Shown here: positions 38,316 to 49,964 of the stretch, piece by piece
How positions within the stretch are numbered: position 1 is the stretch's first letter
Layout of the letters: every line of letters starts with the position of its first letter
The notes under the pieces: model-generated
What the model was told of the DNA's origin: nothing
Database searches by the model: none
What the model saw: the letters and a program-made list of their open reading frames with translations, nothing else
Origin: Sulfurirhabdus autotrophica
Lineage (GTDB): Bacteria > Pseudomonadota > Gammaproteobacteria > Burkholderiales > SMCO01
Reading direction: 5' to 3'
Assembly: GCF_004346685.1 (NCBI RefSeq)
Contig: NZ_SMCO01000001.1
Span: forward strand, 186,001 to 250,000
Length of the DNA: 64,000 bases
Translations under genes and position numbers: made by a program

Positions 38316-39050
38316 ATGTTTTTCAAACAATTTGCTACAAAAGAATCTTCACTTTCATACTTTTTAGGCTGCGGCACCCTGGGTAAGGCAATTGCTGTAG
38401 ATGTGGTTTCTGGAGATGAAGAATGGTTTATTGAGGAAGCCAAAAAGGCCAACGTGACGATTAGCCACGTCATCGATACCCATATTCATGCTGATCATTA
38501 TTCTGGTGGGCGCAAGCTTGCCACTATGATTGGTGCCCCCTATTGCTTGCACGAAAGTGATGCATCTGTGGTGAAATTCCCATTTCACCCCCTGCATGAC
38601 AATGATGTCATCGAAGCCGGTAACGTGATTATTAAGGTACTTCACACCCCTGGCCATACTATGGATAGTATTTGCTTGATGGTTACAGACAAACGACGTG
38701 GCGAACAGCCCTGGTTTGTTATAACGGGTGACACTCTGTTTGTAGGCAGTGTGGGGCGCCCTGATCTTGCGGGCAGAGAAAAAGCGATGGCAGGCATATT
38801 ATTCGATAGTCTTCATAGCAAGCTGCTTACATTACCAGATGAAGTGGAAATATTCCCCGGCCACCAGGCAGGAAGTGCCTGTGGCGCAGGCATTTCAGGG
38901 AAGCCTTCTTCTACCATCGGTTTTGAGAAACGCTTCAATACCGGTTTGCATATCAATAACAGGGAGGATTTTGTAAGTTATCTCACCAGTGAAATCCCTC
39001 CCCGCCCGGCAGAAATGGACAAAATGGTTGCAGCCAATATAGCAGCTTGA
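38316..39050 (+). CDS. ETHE1-like metallo-beta-lactamase-fold hydrolase (persulfide dioxygenase type)
   Basis: A 244-residue MBL-fold protein. The metal motif is T-H-I-H-A-D-H (H56, H58, D60, H61), followed by HTPGHT and the GDTLFVGSVGRPDL Asp and a late FPGHQAGS His. This is the ETHE1/Blh set, in which a mononuclear iron oxidises glutathione persulfide to sulfite. An AGGAG site lies eight bases before the ATG. It is the second gene of the sulfur module after the ArsR-rhodanese regulator, the same pairing seen in Blh-BigR systems. Confidence 0.9.
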   Translation: MFFKQFATKESSLSYFLGCGTLGKAIAVDVVSGDEEWFIEEAKKANVTISHVIDTHIHADHYSGGRKLATMIGAPYCLHESDASVVKFPFHPLHDNDVIEAGNVIIKVLHTPGHTMDSICLMVTDKRRGEQPWFVITGDTLFVGSVGRPDLAGREKAMAGILFDSLHSKLLTLPDEVEIFPGHQAGSACGAGISGKPSSTIGFEKRFNTGLHINNREDFVSYLTSEIPPRPAEMDKMVAANIAA

Positions 39051-39151
39051 TTCTGCAAATAATTTCGGGAATAACATTTTTTTAATTGTTATCCCCCGAA
39101 AAATCCTGTTTCACGCTGCATGGCTTCATAAAACATTTGGAACACAATTAC

Positions 39152-40468
39152 ATGAGCAATTCACAAACGCTGCACAAGCATTTCAGTAGTTACCAGCACG
39201 GTATTCGACACAATCAGACGCAATTCTTGCACCAACTGTTGCAAGTATTTATGGTCGGGTTAACGTTGGGTATGATGCGCACTGTCATACCGGCGCTGGC
39301 CGAAAGCGAATTCGGCGTACCTAAAGGTTCATTCATGTTGTTAATGACTTTTGTCGTGGCATTTGGTTTTGTGAAGGGTACTCTCAATTTTGTAGCCGGT
39401 AGACTTTCTGAACGTATGGGACGCAAAACAGTGCTTTTGCTAGGCTGGGTTTCAGCTTTGCCGATTCCCCTGATGATACTGTACGCACCAAGCTGGAACT
39501 GGATTGTGGCTGCAACGGTATTGCTTGGTGTCAATCAAGGGTTCACCTGGTCCATGACACAAACTTCCAAGCTTGATATTACGCGTGCAGATCAACGCGG
39601 GTTAACCATCGGCCTCAATGAATTCTCGGGATATGTAGGTGTTGCCATTGCGGGTATTATCACCGGCTACATGGCGCAGGCTTTTGGCGCGCGGGAAGGT
39701 TTGCTCATTTTTGGCATGGTGGTTATAACGCTGGCCATAGCAATCACGCTGTTTTGGGTAAAGGAAACCTTGCCGTGGGCCAAGGCTGAAGGTGCACGAC
39801 TGAAAGCAGGAACATTGTTTGCTTTAAACCCGCGCTATCCAACCAATATTGCAGATAACCCTACTACCTGGGAAGTATTCACGCTAATGTCCTGGCGTGA
39901 CAAACGTATGGCAGCGATCAGTCAGGCAGGGTTGGTTGAAAAATTTGTCGATGCGCTTATCTGGGTGTTTTACCCGGTATTCCTTTATCAGCATGGGCTG
40001 AATCTGGCAAATATAGGCTGGATTGTGGGTGTTTATGGATTCGTTTGGGGTGGCTCACAATTTATTACCGGCAAACTTTCCGATCACATTGGCCGTCATA
40101 AACCCATCATATTGGGAATGTGGATATGCGGTGCAGGCGTCGGCATGATGCTGATGGGTGAAGGCGTGCTCTGGTGGTCCATATCGGCTGCGGTAACAGG
40201 ATTTGGTATGGCGCTGCTTTACCCTAATTTGAGTGCTGCAGTAGCTGACATTGCTCACCCAAACTGGCGTGGTTCCGCCATCGGTATATATCGGTTCTGG
40301 CGAGATTTGGGTTATGGCATTGGCGCATTGGCGCTTGGAATAGTCGCCAATTACAGCGGTGCAATCACATCCGGCTTCTGGCTGGTTACCATTGCCATGT
40401 TGATATCCGGATTAATCGTATTGATATGGGGTGAAGAGACCCATCCACGAATTAATCCAGCACATTAA
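39152..40468 (+). CDS. MFS transporter
   Basis: A protein of about 438 residues with 12 predicted membrane helices. Loop motifs typical of MFS (GRLSERMGRKTVLLLGW between helices 2 and 3, GKLSDHIGRHKPIILGMW in the second half) are clear. The ATG at 39152 is chosen; an upstream in-frame TTG at 39086 adds only a non-membrane tail. No substrate is evident. It is embedded between the persulfide hydrolase and a DsrE-like gene, so transport of a sulfur or organosulfur compound is a reasonable guess. Confidence 0.88.
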   Translation: MSNSQTLHKHFSSYQHGIRHNQTQFLHQLLQVFMVGLTLGMMRTVIPALAESEFGVPKGSFMLLMTFVVAFGFVKGTLNFVAGRLSERMGRKTVLLLGWVSALPIPLMILYAPSWNWIVAATVLLGVNQGFTWSMTQTSKLDITRADQRGLTIGLNEFSGYVGVAIAGIITGYMAQAFGAREGLLIFGMVVITLAIAITLFWVKETLPWAKAEGARLKAGTLFALNPRYPTNIADNPTTWEVFTLMSWRDKRMAAISQAGLVEKFVDALIWVFYPVFLYQHGLNLANIGWIVGVYGFVWGGSQFITGKLSDHIGRHKPIILGMWICGAGVGMMLMGEGVLWWSISAAVTGFGMALLYPNLSAAVADIAHPNWRGSAIGIYRFWRDLGYGIGALALGIVANYSGAITSGFWLVTIAMLISGLIVLIWGEETHPRINPAH

Positions 40469-40495
40469 ATCCCTGGAAATTAAAAGGTATATTTC

Positions 40496-40837
40496 TTGAA
40501 AACGCTTATTATTTTGCATGCTGCTGCAGATGCGCCGGATAACCGCGCATTCACTTCAATTAGACTAGCTGGTGCGTTACTGGCAGACAATATAGAAGTA
40601 ACTTTATTTCTTGTCGAAGAAGGTGCCAGGCTTGCCGATCCTGCACTCGGTGAAATCAACCCGTGCCGAGAACTGTTCTACGAACTGATAGATGCCGGAA
40701 TGCAGGTTTTTATTTGTGGTGCCACAATGCGAAAATTAGGATGGGATGATGGATATACTATGCCGGGTATAGTACGCAGCTCCATGAAGGCTTTAAGTTC
40801 ACTGATGACTGAAGCTGATGAAATTGTCACTTTTTAA
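40496..40837 (+). CDS. DsrE-family sulfur-carrier-like protein
   Basis: A 113-residue protein with the DsrE/F fold: start K-T-L-I-I-L-H-A-A-A-D, then NIEVTLFLVEEGARLADP, a central INPCRELFYELIDAGMQVFICGATMRKLG containing two Cys, and a terminal SSLMTEADEIVTF. In DsrE-type proteins the Cys equivalent carries persulfide. Start is TTG at 40496. It ends immediately before the periplasmic rhodanese gene. Likely a cytoplasmic sulfur-transfer step in the same module. Confidence 0.85.
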   Translation: MKTLIILHAAADAPDNRAFTSIRLAGALLADNIEVTLFLVEEGARLADPALGEINPCRELFYELIDAGMQVFICGATMRKLGWDDGYTMPGIVRSSMKALSSLMTEADEIVTF

Positions 40838-40849
40838 ATGGAGATGGGC

Positions 40850-41317
40850 ATGATCGAGATAAACAGAACACTTAGTATAGGCATTTTATTTCTGGGATTG
40901 GTGTTAGCTGCATTACCTTCTTACGGAGCAGACAGTGCAACCGTAAAGACGATGGAAGAATATCTGGATTTTGTTGATTATGGTGGCGCAACCATTTTTC
41001 CAGAGCAAATTCCCTCTGAAGATTGGAAAAGATTCTATGTAATTGATGCGCGCGATGCTGATCAATATCAAAAGGATCATATTCCTGGGTCAATCAATAT
41101 TGAGTGGCGACAAGTGTTAGCAAAACGCGCAGAATTACCCAAGGATAAACCAGTACTGATTTACTGCAATACCGGTTCGCTTTCAGCTCAGGCTGGTTTT
41201 GCACTGCGTGTGGCTGGCATGGATAATGTACGAATTTTACAAGGCGGTTATAGTGAATGGAAAAGTAAGGGTGGATTCGATGCTAATCGTCGCGCGTCAC
41301 TGCCTGCCAAACATTAA
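40850..41317 (+). CDS. Exported rhodanese-domain protein
   Basis: A protein of about 155 residues with a signal peptide (ISIGI...ALPSYG-AD; start chosen at ATG 40850, where GGAG at 40840-40843 is correctly spaced; ATGs at 40838 and 40844 are also open). The rhodanese domain has VIDARDADQYQKDHIPGSINI and the active loop Y-C-N-T-G-S-L-S with the catalytic Cys. Being exported, it would handle sulfane sulfur in the periplasm, complementing the cytoplasmic ArsR-rhodanese and DsrE-like proteins. Confidence 0.88.
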   Translation: MIEINRTLSIGILFLGLVLAALPSYGADSATVKTMEEYLDFVDYGGATIFPEQIPSEDWKRFYVIDARDADQYQKDHIPGSINIEWRQVLAKRAELPKDKPVLIYCNTGSLSAQAGFALRVAGMDNVRILQGGYSEWKSKGGFDANRRASLPAKH

Positions 41318-41397
41318 TATCTATTCGAGCCGCTAAAGACGCTCTGTATATTATTTTTGTTTCTTTAGACTTAACCGCAGGAATTGGGGAGACTTGA

Positions 41398-42042
41398 GTG
41401 ACTCCTGATACATATGATGCCTGGTATCTAACACCAAGGGGTAATTGGATTGGTCAGACGGAATACCAACTAATACGTGCACTTCTTCAGGCAGAACCTG
41501 GATCAAGCATTGTCGATGTTGGATGCGGTACAGGATACTTCACCCGGCGCTTTGTGAGGGATGGTATACGGGTCACAGGTTTAGACCCGAATCAGGCGAT
41601 GGTTGACTATGCGTATTTGCATCGTGTAGCTGATGAGCGCTACATTCGTGGTGATGCCGTCGCCCTGCCCTTTTCTGATCGTTCTTTCAAATATTGTTCT
41701 GCCATTACATCTCTCTGTTTTATAAAGGATCAGACTTTAGCTGTTTCTGAAATGGTGCGTGTCACGGAGAGTCGCATAGCACTCGGTCTTCTGAATCGCC
41801 ATAGTCTGCTTTTTCAGCAGAAAGGCAAAAATGGTGGATCTGGTGCTTATAAGGGTGCACATTGGCATTCAGTTTCAGAAGTGCCTCAACTGTTCTTAGG
41901 TTTGCCTGTGACCAATCTGCAGATTCGCTCTGCAATTTATCTCCCAGGCGGTAATATTATGGCAAGAAGTATTGAGGCAATAATGTATCACCGTCTTCCT
42001 CTTGGTGGTTTCCTCATCGTAACGGGTGATATTATTCATTAA
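41398..42042 (+). CDS. Class I SAM-dependent methyltransferase
   Basis: A 214-residue methyltransferase starting at GTG. Motif I is IVDVGCGTGYFTRRF, followed by VTGLDPN and FSDRSFKYCSAITSLCF, a standard UbiE/BioC-like Rossmann pattern. The C-terminal part is unusual for the family, with an LFQQKGKNGGSGAYKG-type loop and HWHSVSEV. No specific substrate is evident. It follows the rhodanese gene at 80 bases and may belong to the sulfur module. Confidence 0.83.
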   Translation: MTPDTYDAWYLTPRGNWIGQTEYQLIRALLQAEPGSSIVDVGCGTGYFTRRFVRDGIRVTGLDPNQAMVDYAYLHRVADERYIRGDAVALPFSDRSFKYCSAITSLCFIKDQTLAVSEMVRVTESRIALGLLNRHSLLFQQKGKNGGSGAYKGAHWHSVSEVPQLFLGLPVTNLQIRSAIYLPGGNIMARSIEAIMYHRLPLGGFLIVTGDIIH

Positions 42043-42129
42043 CGCTGAAATGAATCCAGAAAATGTTTCTTTACGCATTCACATAAAAGCATATGTATAT
42101 ACATTTTAACTCACAACAACATAATAATT

Positions 42130-43542
42130 ATGGGTTTTAAATACAAAAAATCTTTATGCTGGTTCCGTCGTGATCTAAGGTGTGTTGATCATGCGGCTCT
42201 TTACCATGCCTTGAAAAACAGTACTCAAGTGTATTGTGTATTTGTTTTTGATACGGATATTCTGGCGAACTTGTCAGATCAAGCAGACCGTCGAATTGAC
42301 TTCATTTGGCAAAGCGTTCGTGAATTGCAGCAAGCCTTGGAAAAACTGGGTGGAGGACTGATTATTCGCCATGGCAGCGCAATAGGAGAAATAACGGATC
42401 TAGTGGAAGAATTAGGCGTCAATGCGCTTTATTTCAATCATGATTATGATCCAGACGCGTTAGGCCGTGACGACAGGATAAAGCAGCTTTTACAACAGCA
42501 AGGTGTTGATATTCATACTTTCAAAGATCAGGTGATCTTTGAAAAAAATGAAGTGCTGACCCAAAGTGGCAGCGCCTATAACGTATTTACTCCTTACAAG
42601 AATGCCTGGTTAAAAAAACTGGATGCTTCTGCAATTCAAGCCTATCCGGTTGATCAATACATTTCATCACTAGTTCCACAATCCAGCCCGATTCCAACCC
42701 TCGCAGAACTCGGCTTTGAAAAGGCTGATTTAAAATTTTCCACCGGCATGAGCGGAGCCAATACATTATTTGAAAATTTCAAGCAACGTATAGCACATTA
42801 TCATGAGTGGCGGGATTTTCCTTCGGCTAAAGGGCCATCGTATTTATCCGTTCATTTGCGATTTGGCACTATTTCGATCAGAGCGTTAGTTAATTTTGCC
42901 CTGACTCAATCTGGGCCTGGTGCACAAACCTGGTTAAGTGAACTCATCTGGCGCGACTTTTATCAGATGATTTTGTATCACTATCCTCATGTTGTCAGCC
43001 ATGCCTTTAAGGAAAAGTACGACAAGATCAAGTGGCCTGGCACAGACTCTCATTTCAAAGCCTGGTGCACAGGCCAAACGGGTTACCCTTTGGTGGATGC
43101 AGCCATGCGCCAACTTAACCAGACTGGTTACATGCACAACCGGCTACGTATGGTAGCTGCTTCTTTTCTGGTAAAAGATTTGCAAGTGGACTGGAAAAAA
43201 GGCGAGCACTACTTTGCGCAAAAACTGCTGGATTATGATCTTGCAGCCAATAATGGCGGTTGGCAGTGGGCGGCCTCAACGGGATGCGATTCACAGCCCT
43301 GGTTCCGTATTTTTAATCCCGTTACCCAATCAGAAAAATTTGATCGCGAAGGCGATTTTATCCGTAAATATGTGCCGGAGTTGACTAATTGCGACTCTAA
43401 GGCAATCCATACTCCATGGAAGTTGTCGCCTGCACAGCAACAGATATGCGGAATTACCATCGGAAAAGACTATCCTTTACCCATAGTTGATCATGCTGTT
43501 GCACGTGATATCACGCTAGCACTTTTCAACAGGACAGGATAA
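42130..43542 (+). CDS. phrB: Deoxyribodipyrimidine photolyase
   Basis: Class I CPD photolyase that reverses UV pyrimidine dimers with light. 470 residues. The N-terminal alpha/beta domain begins WFRRDLRCVDH. The C-terminal FAD domain has SYLSVHLRFGTIS, LSELIWRDFYQMILYH, TGYPLVDAAMRQLNQTGYMHNRLRMV and NNGGWQWAASTGCDSQPWFRIFNP with the Trp electron-transfer and FAD-binding residues. About 100 bases before the N-ATPase operon and probably a separate unit. Confidence 0.95.
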   Translation: MGFKYKKSLCWFRRDLRCVDHAALYHALKNSTQVYCVFVFDTDILANLSDQADRRIDFIWQSVRELQQALEKLGGGLIIRHGSAIGEITDLVEELGVNALYFNHDYDPDALGRDDRIKQLLQQQGVDIHTFKDQVIFEKNEVLTQSGSAYNVFTPYKNAWLKKLDASAIQAYPVDQYISSLVPQSSPIPTLAELGFEKADLKFSTGMSGANTLFENFKQRIAHYHEWRDFPSAKGPSYLSVHLRFGTISIRALVNFALTQSGPGAQTWLSELIWRDFYQMILYHYPHVVSHAFKEKYDKIKWPGTDSHFKAWCTGQTGYPLVDAAMRQLNQTGYMHNRLRMVAASFLVKDLQVDWKKGEHYFAQKLLDYDLAANNGGWQWAASTGCDSQPWFRIFNPVTQSEKFDREGDFIRKYVPELTNCDSKAIHTPWKLSPAQQQICGITIGKDYPLPIVDHAVARDITLALFNRTG

Positions 43543-43631
43543 TTAAAATACTGCTGCTATCGCACTCATTACCCGCTGCAGTGATAAACTGTCACTTACC
43601 AAGCCTGTAATAAAATGAAATGTTTATCTGA

Positions 43632-45445
<1,814 letters not shown>

Positions 45446-45473
45446 GCTATGCTGAAGAAGCAAATTGGATAAG

Positions 45474-45752
45474 ATGATGGGAAGCAACGATAAACTCAGG
45501 CACAAGGTGGAGCAGCAAGCCAAACGGATGCAACAGGCAGAAAGCGAACAAGATTCTTTAGTTGCCCAGACAATCTATCTGGGTACCCTTGCTTTACTCT
45601 TTGTGTTACCCGTCATTGGCGGCGCATACCTGGGTAACTGGCTGGACAATATGGATGCGGGTTATTCATACAAATGGACAGTCGGACTCATCGCGTTAGG
45701 TATAGGGGTGGGGATATTTAATGTCTATATGTTCGTTCGGGAGCACGAATAA
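45474..45752 (+). CDS. atpQ: N-type ATPase accessory membrane subunit AtpQ
   Basis: A protein of about 92 residues with a charged helical start and two membrane helices, including LALLFVLPVIGGAYLGNWLD, the AtpI/AtpZ-like signature. In N-ATPase operons this gene (Q) is followed by atpR. Here its stop overlaps the atpB start by one base (TAATG), so atpR is absent from its usual place. The ATG at 45474 is preferred to a TTG nine bases upstream. Confidence 0.82.
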   Translation: MMGSNDKLRHKVEQQAKRMQQAESEQDSLVAQTIYLGTLALLFVLPVIGGAYLGNWLDNMDAGYSYKWTVGLIALGIGVGIFNVYMFVREHE

Positions 45753-46432
45753 TGGAAAAGGCAGTGATACTGTTCCATATCGGACCATTTGGCATCTCAA
45801 ATATTATCGTCGTTACCTGGGGAATCATGGTTGGGCTGGGTCTTTTCTCGTGGCTTGCCACTCGAAACATGGTACTTGATCCCGGCCCCTTGCAAACAGT
45901 ACTGGAAGGCATTGTTTCTGCAATAGAAGATGCTATTCAGGCCGTATTGCCGCATAAAGCGCAAATGTTGCTGCCTTTCATCGGTACGTTATGGATTTAT
46001 ATTCTGATAGCCAACCTGATCGGCTTAATCCCCGGCATTCCCTTTCCTACCAGTAATCTGTCTGTCACTGCTGCACTCGCCACATTAGTGTTTCTTTCTG
46101 TGCCCTGGTACGGTATCCGCAGTGATGGATTCAGTACTTATATGCGACACTACATGAGTCCCAGCCCGCTTTTGCTGCCATTCCATATCATTAGCGAGAT
46201 TTCACGTACAGTTGCCCTCGCAGTTCGGCTATTTGGCAATATGATGAGCCTTGAGATGGCTGCCTTGCTGGTACTTCTGGTAGCTGGCCCACTTGTACCC
46301 ATACCACTACTAATGCTGCATATTGTGGAAGCGCTGGTACAGGCTTATATATTTGGTATGCTTGCGTTAATCTATGTTTCCGGCGCAATACAATCGCAAG
46401 AACTCACTAAAACTAAAAGTATTGCTACTTAG
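45752..46432 (+). CDS. atpB: N-type ATPase a subunit
   Basis: Membrane stator subunit with the ion half-channels; 226 residues and about five helices. The essential Arg is in SEISRTVALAVRLFGNMMS, and the ion-channel helix IVEALVQAYIFGMLALIYVSGA follows. It overlaps atpQ by one base. In other N-ATPase operons atpE comes directly next; here 3.9 kb of unrelated genes intervene. Confidence 0.93.
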   Translation: MEKAVILFHIGPFGISNIIVVTWGIMVGLGLFSWLATRNMVLDPGPLQTVLEGIVSAIEDAIQAVLPHKAQMLLPFIGTLWIYILIANLIGLIPGIPFPTSNLSVTAALATLVFLSVPWYGIRSDGFSTYMRHYMSPSPLLLPFHIISEISRTVALAVRLFGNMMSLEMAALLVLLVAGPLVPIPLLMLHIVEALVQAYIFGMLALIYVSGAIQSQELTKTKSIAT

Positions 46433-46491
46433 TGTGGCTTAGCCGTTAACTAAAATGAACCTTGCTAAGCTATTCTAGTAAATATAAAATG

Positions 46492-46506
46492 ACTAGACTG
46501 ACTAGT
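46492..46506. promoter_or_regulatory. Candidate toxin-antitoxin operator
   Basis: ACTAG-N5-CTAGT, a perfect five-base inverted repeat, lies 18 bases before the antitoxin ATG, overlapping where a promoter should sit. Phd/YefM antitoxins commonly bind such palindromes. Not proven. Confidence 0.45.
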
Positions 46507-46524
46507 TTGTTTAAAGGAAATATC

Positions 46525-46773
46525 ATGCAAATATGGCAACTTCAAGAAGCTAAAGCCCGTTTGAGCGAAGTAATTAAGAAAGCGCTTAATGAAGGGCCTC
46601 AGGATATTTCCCTGCGAGGTCACCCAACTGCAGTTGTGCTGTCCCACTCGGATTATGAACGACTGATCCAACCCAAACCCGGGTTCATCGCTTTTCTTAG
46701 CGAATCCCCATTACATGTTGTGGAACTTGAGTTGGACAGGGATAGCTCCCTTACACGCGAGGCTGGTCTTTGA
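46525..46773 (+). CDS. Type II antitoxin, Phd/YefM family
   Basis: About 82 residues. The start MQIWQLQEAKARLSEVIKKA and GPQDISLRGHPTAVVLSHSDYERL are the Phd/YefM DNA-binding fold; the C-terminal tail is the part that wraps the toxin. An AAAGGA site precedes the ATG at 46525; an upstream extension to 46462 is not needed. Its stop overlaps the toxin start by three bases. The pair sits between atpB and pepN inside the N-ATPase locus. Confidence 0.9.
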   Translation: MQIWQLQEAKARLSEVIKKALNEGPQDISLRGHPTAVVLSHSDYERLIQPKPGFIAFLSESPLHVVELELDRDSSLTREAGL

Positions 46774-47183
46774 GTTATCTGATTGACACTCATGTCATTT
46801 ATGAACTTGTACGCGCGAAACCCGAAGCGCGTGTAGTGGAATGGTTTGACGGAATGCCTGATTCGGCACTTTACATTAGCGTATTGACGTTGGGGGAGTT
46901 ACGCAAAGGCGTGGAAAAGCTGCCAGACATTGCTCGTCGTGAAAAACTACGCTTGTGGCTTGAGAATGACTTGCATAAATGGTTTGGCAACAATTTACTT
47001 CCCATAGATGCAGCCGTGGCAGACAGATGGGGACGGATGCTAGCCGAAGCGGATCGGCCTCTGCCCGCTGTAGATAGCCTGCTAGCTGCAACTGCGCTAC
47101 AACATGACTTGAGGCTGGTAACGCGTAACGAAAAAGACTTTAAGTTTCCAGGATTGGTAGTAGTTAATCCGTGGAATATGTAA
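46770..47183 (+). CDS. PIN-domain toxin (VapC type)
   Basis: A 137-residue PIN-domain ribonuclease toxin starting at TTG. Acidic residues of the active site are visible: D6 (LIDTHVIYEL), E in LTLGELRKG, D in VDSLLAATA and D in RNEKDF. VapC toxins cleave tRNA or rRNA loops. It is translationally coupled to the upstream Phd/YefM antitoxin. A PIN toxin paired with a Phd-type rather than VapB-type antitoxin is well known. Confidence 0.9.
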   Translation: MSYLIDTHVIYELVRAKPEARVVEWFDGMPDSALYISVLTLGELRKGVEKLPDIARREKLRLWLENDLHKWFGNNLLPIDAAVADRWGRMLAEADRPLPAVDSLLAATALQHDLRLVTRNEKDFKFPGLVVVNPWNM

Positions 47184-47306
47184 ATTGAGTCATCTCACAC
47201 TGAACTTACAGAACCAAAATTGCCCTTCGGCAATCTCTAGCGAACGAAAAGCTGATTCGCTCGCTTCAATTCTAACCAAAGAAACTAAATCGTAACGGAA
47301 TGATTC

Positions 47307-49964
47307 ATGAACGCACCAGATAAAATAATGACAGATGCACCCAAGGCTATTTATTTAAAAAATTACACAGCACCAGCTTACCTGATTGATACAGTTGATC
47401 TGCATTTTGATCTCTTTGAAGATCACGCCCGCGTTACTTCTCGCCTCGCCATGATTTGTAACCACGACCGCTCACAAGGTGCTAAACCGCTGGTGCTCCA
47501 TGGCGAAAAAGTGAAACTGATTTCAGTGAAACTAAATGATCAGCTATTGCCAGCTGCGGGTTATCAGGTTACGAATGAAAATCTGACTGTTTCCGATCTG
47601 CCGGAATCATTCACACTGGAAGTTGTGACCGAGATCAAACCCCAGGAAAATAAAGCTCTGGAAGGGTTATATAAATCCGGTGGGCACTTCTGTACACAAT
47701 GTGAAGCTGAAGGTTTCCGCAAGATTACTTATTTCCTCGACCGACCAGACGTTATGGCCAAATACACCACAACCATTGTCGCCGATACCAAGTATCCACA
47801 ACTACTTTCCAACGGCAATTTAGTAGACCATGGAAAACTGGAAGGAAACAGGCATTGGGCAAAGTGGGAAGACCCATTTAAAAAGCCCAGCTACCTGTTT
47901 GCGCTGGTGGCCGGTGACCTGTCTTTTTTGGAAGATACATTTGTTACATGCTCCGGTCGTAGTGTTACGTTGCGCATATATGTAGAACATCACAATCTGG
48001 ATAAAACCGAACACGCCATGCATTCCCTTAAAGCAGCCATGCGCTGGGACGAGGAAACTTTTGGACTGGAATACGATCTGGATATTTACATGATCGTAGC
48101 AGTAGATGACTTCAACATGGGGGCAATGGAGAACAAAGGCCTCAATCTGTTCAACTCCAAATACGTGCTAGCTAAACCAGAAACCGCTACTGATGCAGAT
48201 TTTGACGGGATTGAAAGCGTAATAGGCCATGAGTATTTTCATAACTGGACAGGCAACCGCGTGACATGCCGAGACTGGTTTCAACTCAGCCTGAAAGAGG
48301 GTCTCACCGTATTTCGGGATCAGGAGTTTTCTGCAGATATGTCATCCCGTGCGGTAAAGCGCATCAACGATGTACGTTCGTTACGCACCATTCAGTTTCC
48401 GGAAGATGGGGGCCCTATGGCGCACTCTGTCCGCCCGGATTCTTATATTGAAATCGGTAATTTCTACACCAGCACCATCTACAACAAAGGTGCGGAAGTC
48501 ATACGCATGATGCACACGCTACTGGGGCAAGAGGGCTTCCGCAAGGGTATGGATTTGTATTTTGAACGCCACGATGGCCAGGCTGTTACCACCGATGACT
48601 TTGTTAAAGCCATGGAAAGTGCTAACAACAGGGATCTCACCCAGTTCAGACGTTGGTATACTCAGGCAGGTACACCTGAAATAACCACAGAAGGACAATA
48701 CGACCAAGAAAAACAAGTGTATACGCTGACAATTAAACAAACCTGCCCTGCCACACCGGGTCAGCCACACAAAGAACCCTTTCATCTGCCAATCGCAATG
48801 GGTTTGCTGGATGATCAGGGTAATGATGTGCCATTGCAACTGGAAGGCGAGACACAAGCTGCAGGAACATCCCGCGTACTGGAATTATGTCAGGCAGAAC
48901 AGGACTATCGTTTTATCAATGTCGCTCAGCAGCCCCTGCCATCATTACTCCGAGGTTTTTCAGCACCGGTAAAGTTACACTCAAAAACCAGCCACGAAGC
49001 ATTAGCCTTTTTGCTTGCCAACGACAGTGATGCCTTTAACCGCTGGGAAGCAGGCCAACGACTAGCGGGGGAAATTATTTTAGGATTTGTCGCTGCATAT
49101 CGAAACGGTAAAGAAATGACCTTGGACGATACTTTTGTGCAAGCCGTAGCCAAATCCCTCGAAAGCAACCTTGATCCGGCACTGGTAGCGCAATTACTTA
49201 CCTTGCCCAGTGAACTTTACCTGGCCGAATTAATGACCACAGTAGATGTAGAGGGCATCCATCTAGCAAGAGAATTTGTTCGCAAAACACTGGCAGAGCG
49301 CCTTAAAGGCGCTTTTGAGAAAACCTATAAAACCAACAGTGATTCTGGTGCATATCGCTTTGAATCAGAAAGTGTAGCTAAGCGTAGCCTGAAAAACCTT
49401 GCTCTCAGTTATCTGATGACACTGAATGACACCGCATCTCGCAGGCTGTGCATGCAACAGTTTGAAACTGCCAACAACATGACTGACAGCATAGCAGCAC
49501 TTATTACACTGGCTAATCAGGATTGTGCAGAACGGGTGCCTGCCCTTGCGGCATTTTATGAAAAATGGCGCCATGACCCGCTGGTACTGGATAAATGGTT
49601 CGGACTTCAAGCAATGTCTCAACTACATGGAACGCTGGCAGAGGTGCAAGCATTGACGCTTCATCCGGCATTTGAAATCAAGAACCCAAACAAGGTTTAC
49701 TCGTTAATCGGTGCACTTACGCGCTCTAACCCGGTACGATTCCATGATGCTTCCGGTGATGGTTACCTCTTTCTGGCAGATAAAGTACTACAGATCGACG
49801 CTTTCAATCCATCCGTTGCAGCACGCATGTTGGGTGCGCTCAGTCGCTGGCGCAAGTTTGATGAAAAACGCCAGATATTAATGAAAGCACAACTGCAACG
49901 CATTTTGGCTCAACCTGGTTTATCTAAGGATGCCTATGAGGTTGTGTCTAAAAGTCTTGCATAG
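47307..49964 (+). CDS. pepN: Aminopeptidase N (M1 family)
   Basis: An 885-residue zinc metallopeptidase that trims N-terminal residues from peptides in the cytoplasm. GAMENKGL forms the substrate-binding exopeptidase motif and H308-E-x-x-H312 with a later Glu ([10 protein letters not shown]) is the zinc site. Length and C-terminal helical domain match gammaproteobacterial PepN. It is a housekeeping gene that lies, unusually, inside a split N-ATPase operon; no functional link to the ATPase is expected. Confidence 0.96.
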   Translation: MNAPDKIMTDAPKAIYLKNYTAPAYLIDTVDLHFDLFEDHARVTSRLAMICNHDRSQGAKPLVLHGEKVKLISVKLNDQLLPAAGYQVTNENLTVSDLPESFTLEVVTEIKPQENKALEGLYKSGGHFCTQCEAEGFRKITYFLDRPDVMAKYTTTIVADTKYPQLLSNGNLVDHGKLEGNRHWAKWEDPFKKPSYLFALVAGDLSFLEDTFVTCSGRSVTLRIYVEHHNLDKTEHAMHSLKAAMRWDEETFGLEYDLDIYMIVAVDDFNMGAMENKGLNLFNSKYVLAKPETATDADFDGIESVIGHEYFHNWTGNRVTCRDWFQLSLKEGLTVFRDQEFSADMSSRAVKRINDVRSLRTIQFPEDGGPMAHSVRPDSYIEIGNFYTSTIYNKGAEVIRMMHTLLGQEGFRKGMDLYFERHDGQAVTTDDFVKAMESANNRDLTQFRRWYTQAGTPEITTEGQYDQEKQVYTLTIKQTCPATPGQPHKEPFHLPIAMGLLDDQGNDVPLQLEGETQAAGTSRVLELCQAEQDYRFINVAQQPLPSLLRGFSAPVKLHSKTSHEALAFLLANDSDAFNRWEAGQRLAGEIILGFVAAYRNGKEMTLDDTFVQAVAKSLESNLDPALVAQLLTLPSELYLAELMTTVDVEGIHLAREFVRKTLAERLKGAFEKTYKTNSDSGAYRFESESVAKRSLKNLALSYLMTLNDTASRRLCMQQFETANNMTDSIAALITLANQDCAERVPALAAFYEKWRHDPLVLDKWFGLQAMSQLHGTLAEVQALTLHPAFEIKNPNKVYSLIGALTRSNPVRFHDASGDGYLFLADKVLQIDAFNPSVAARMLGALSRWRKFDEKRQILMKAQLQRILAQPGLSKDAYEVVSKSLA

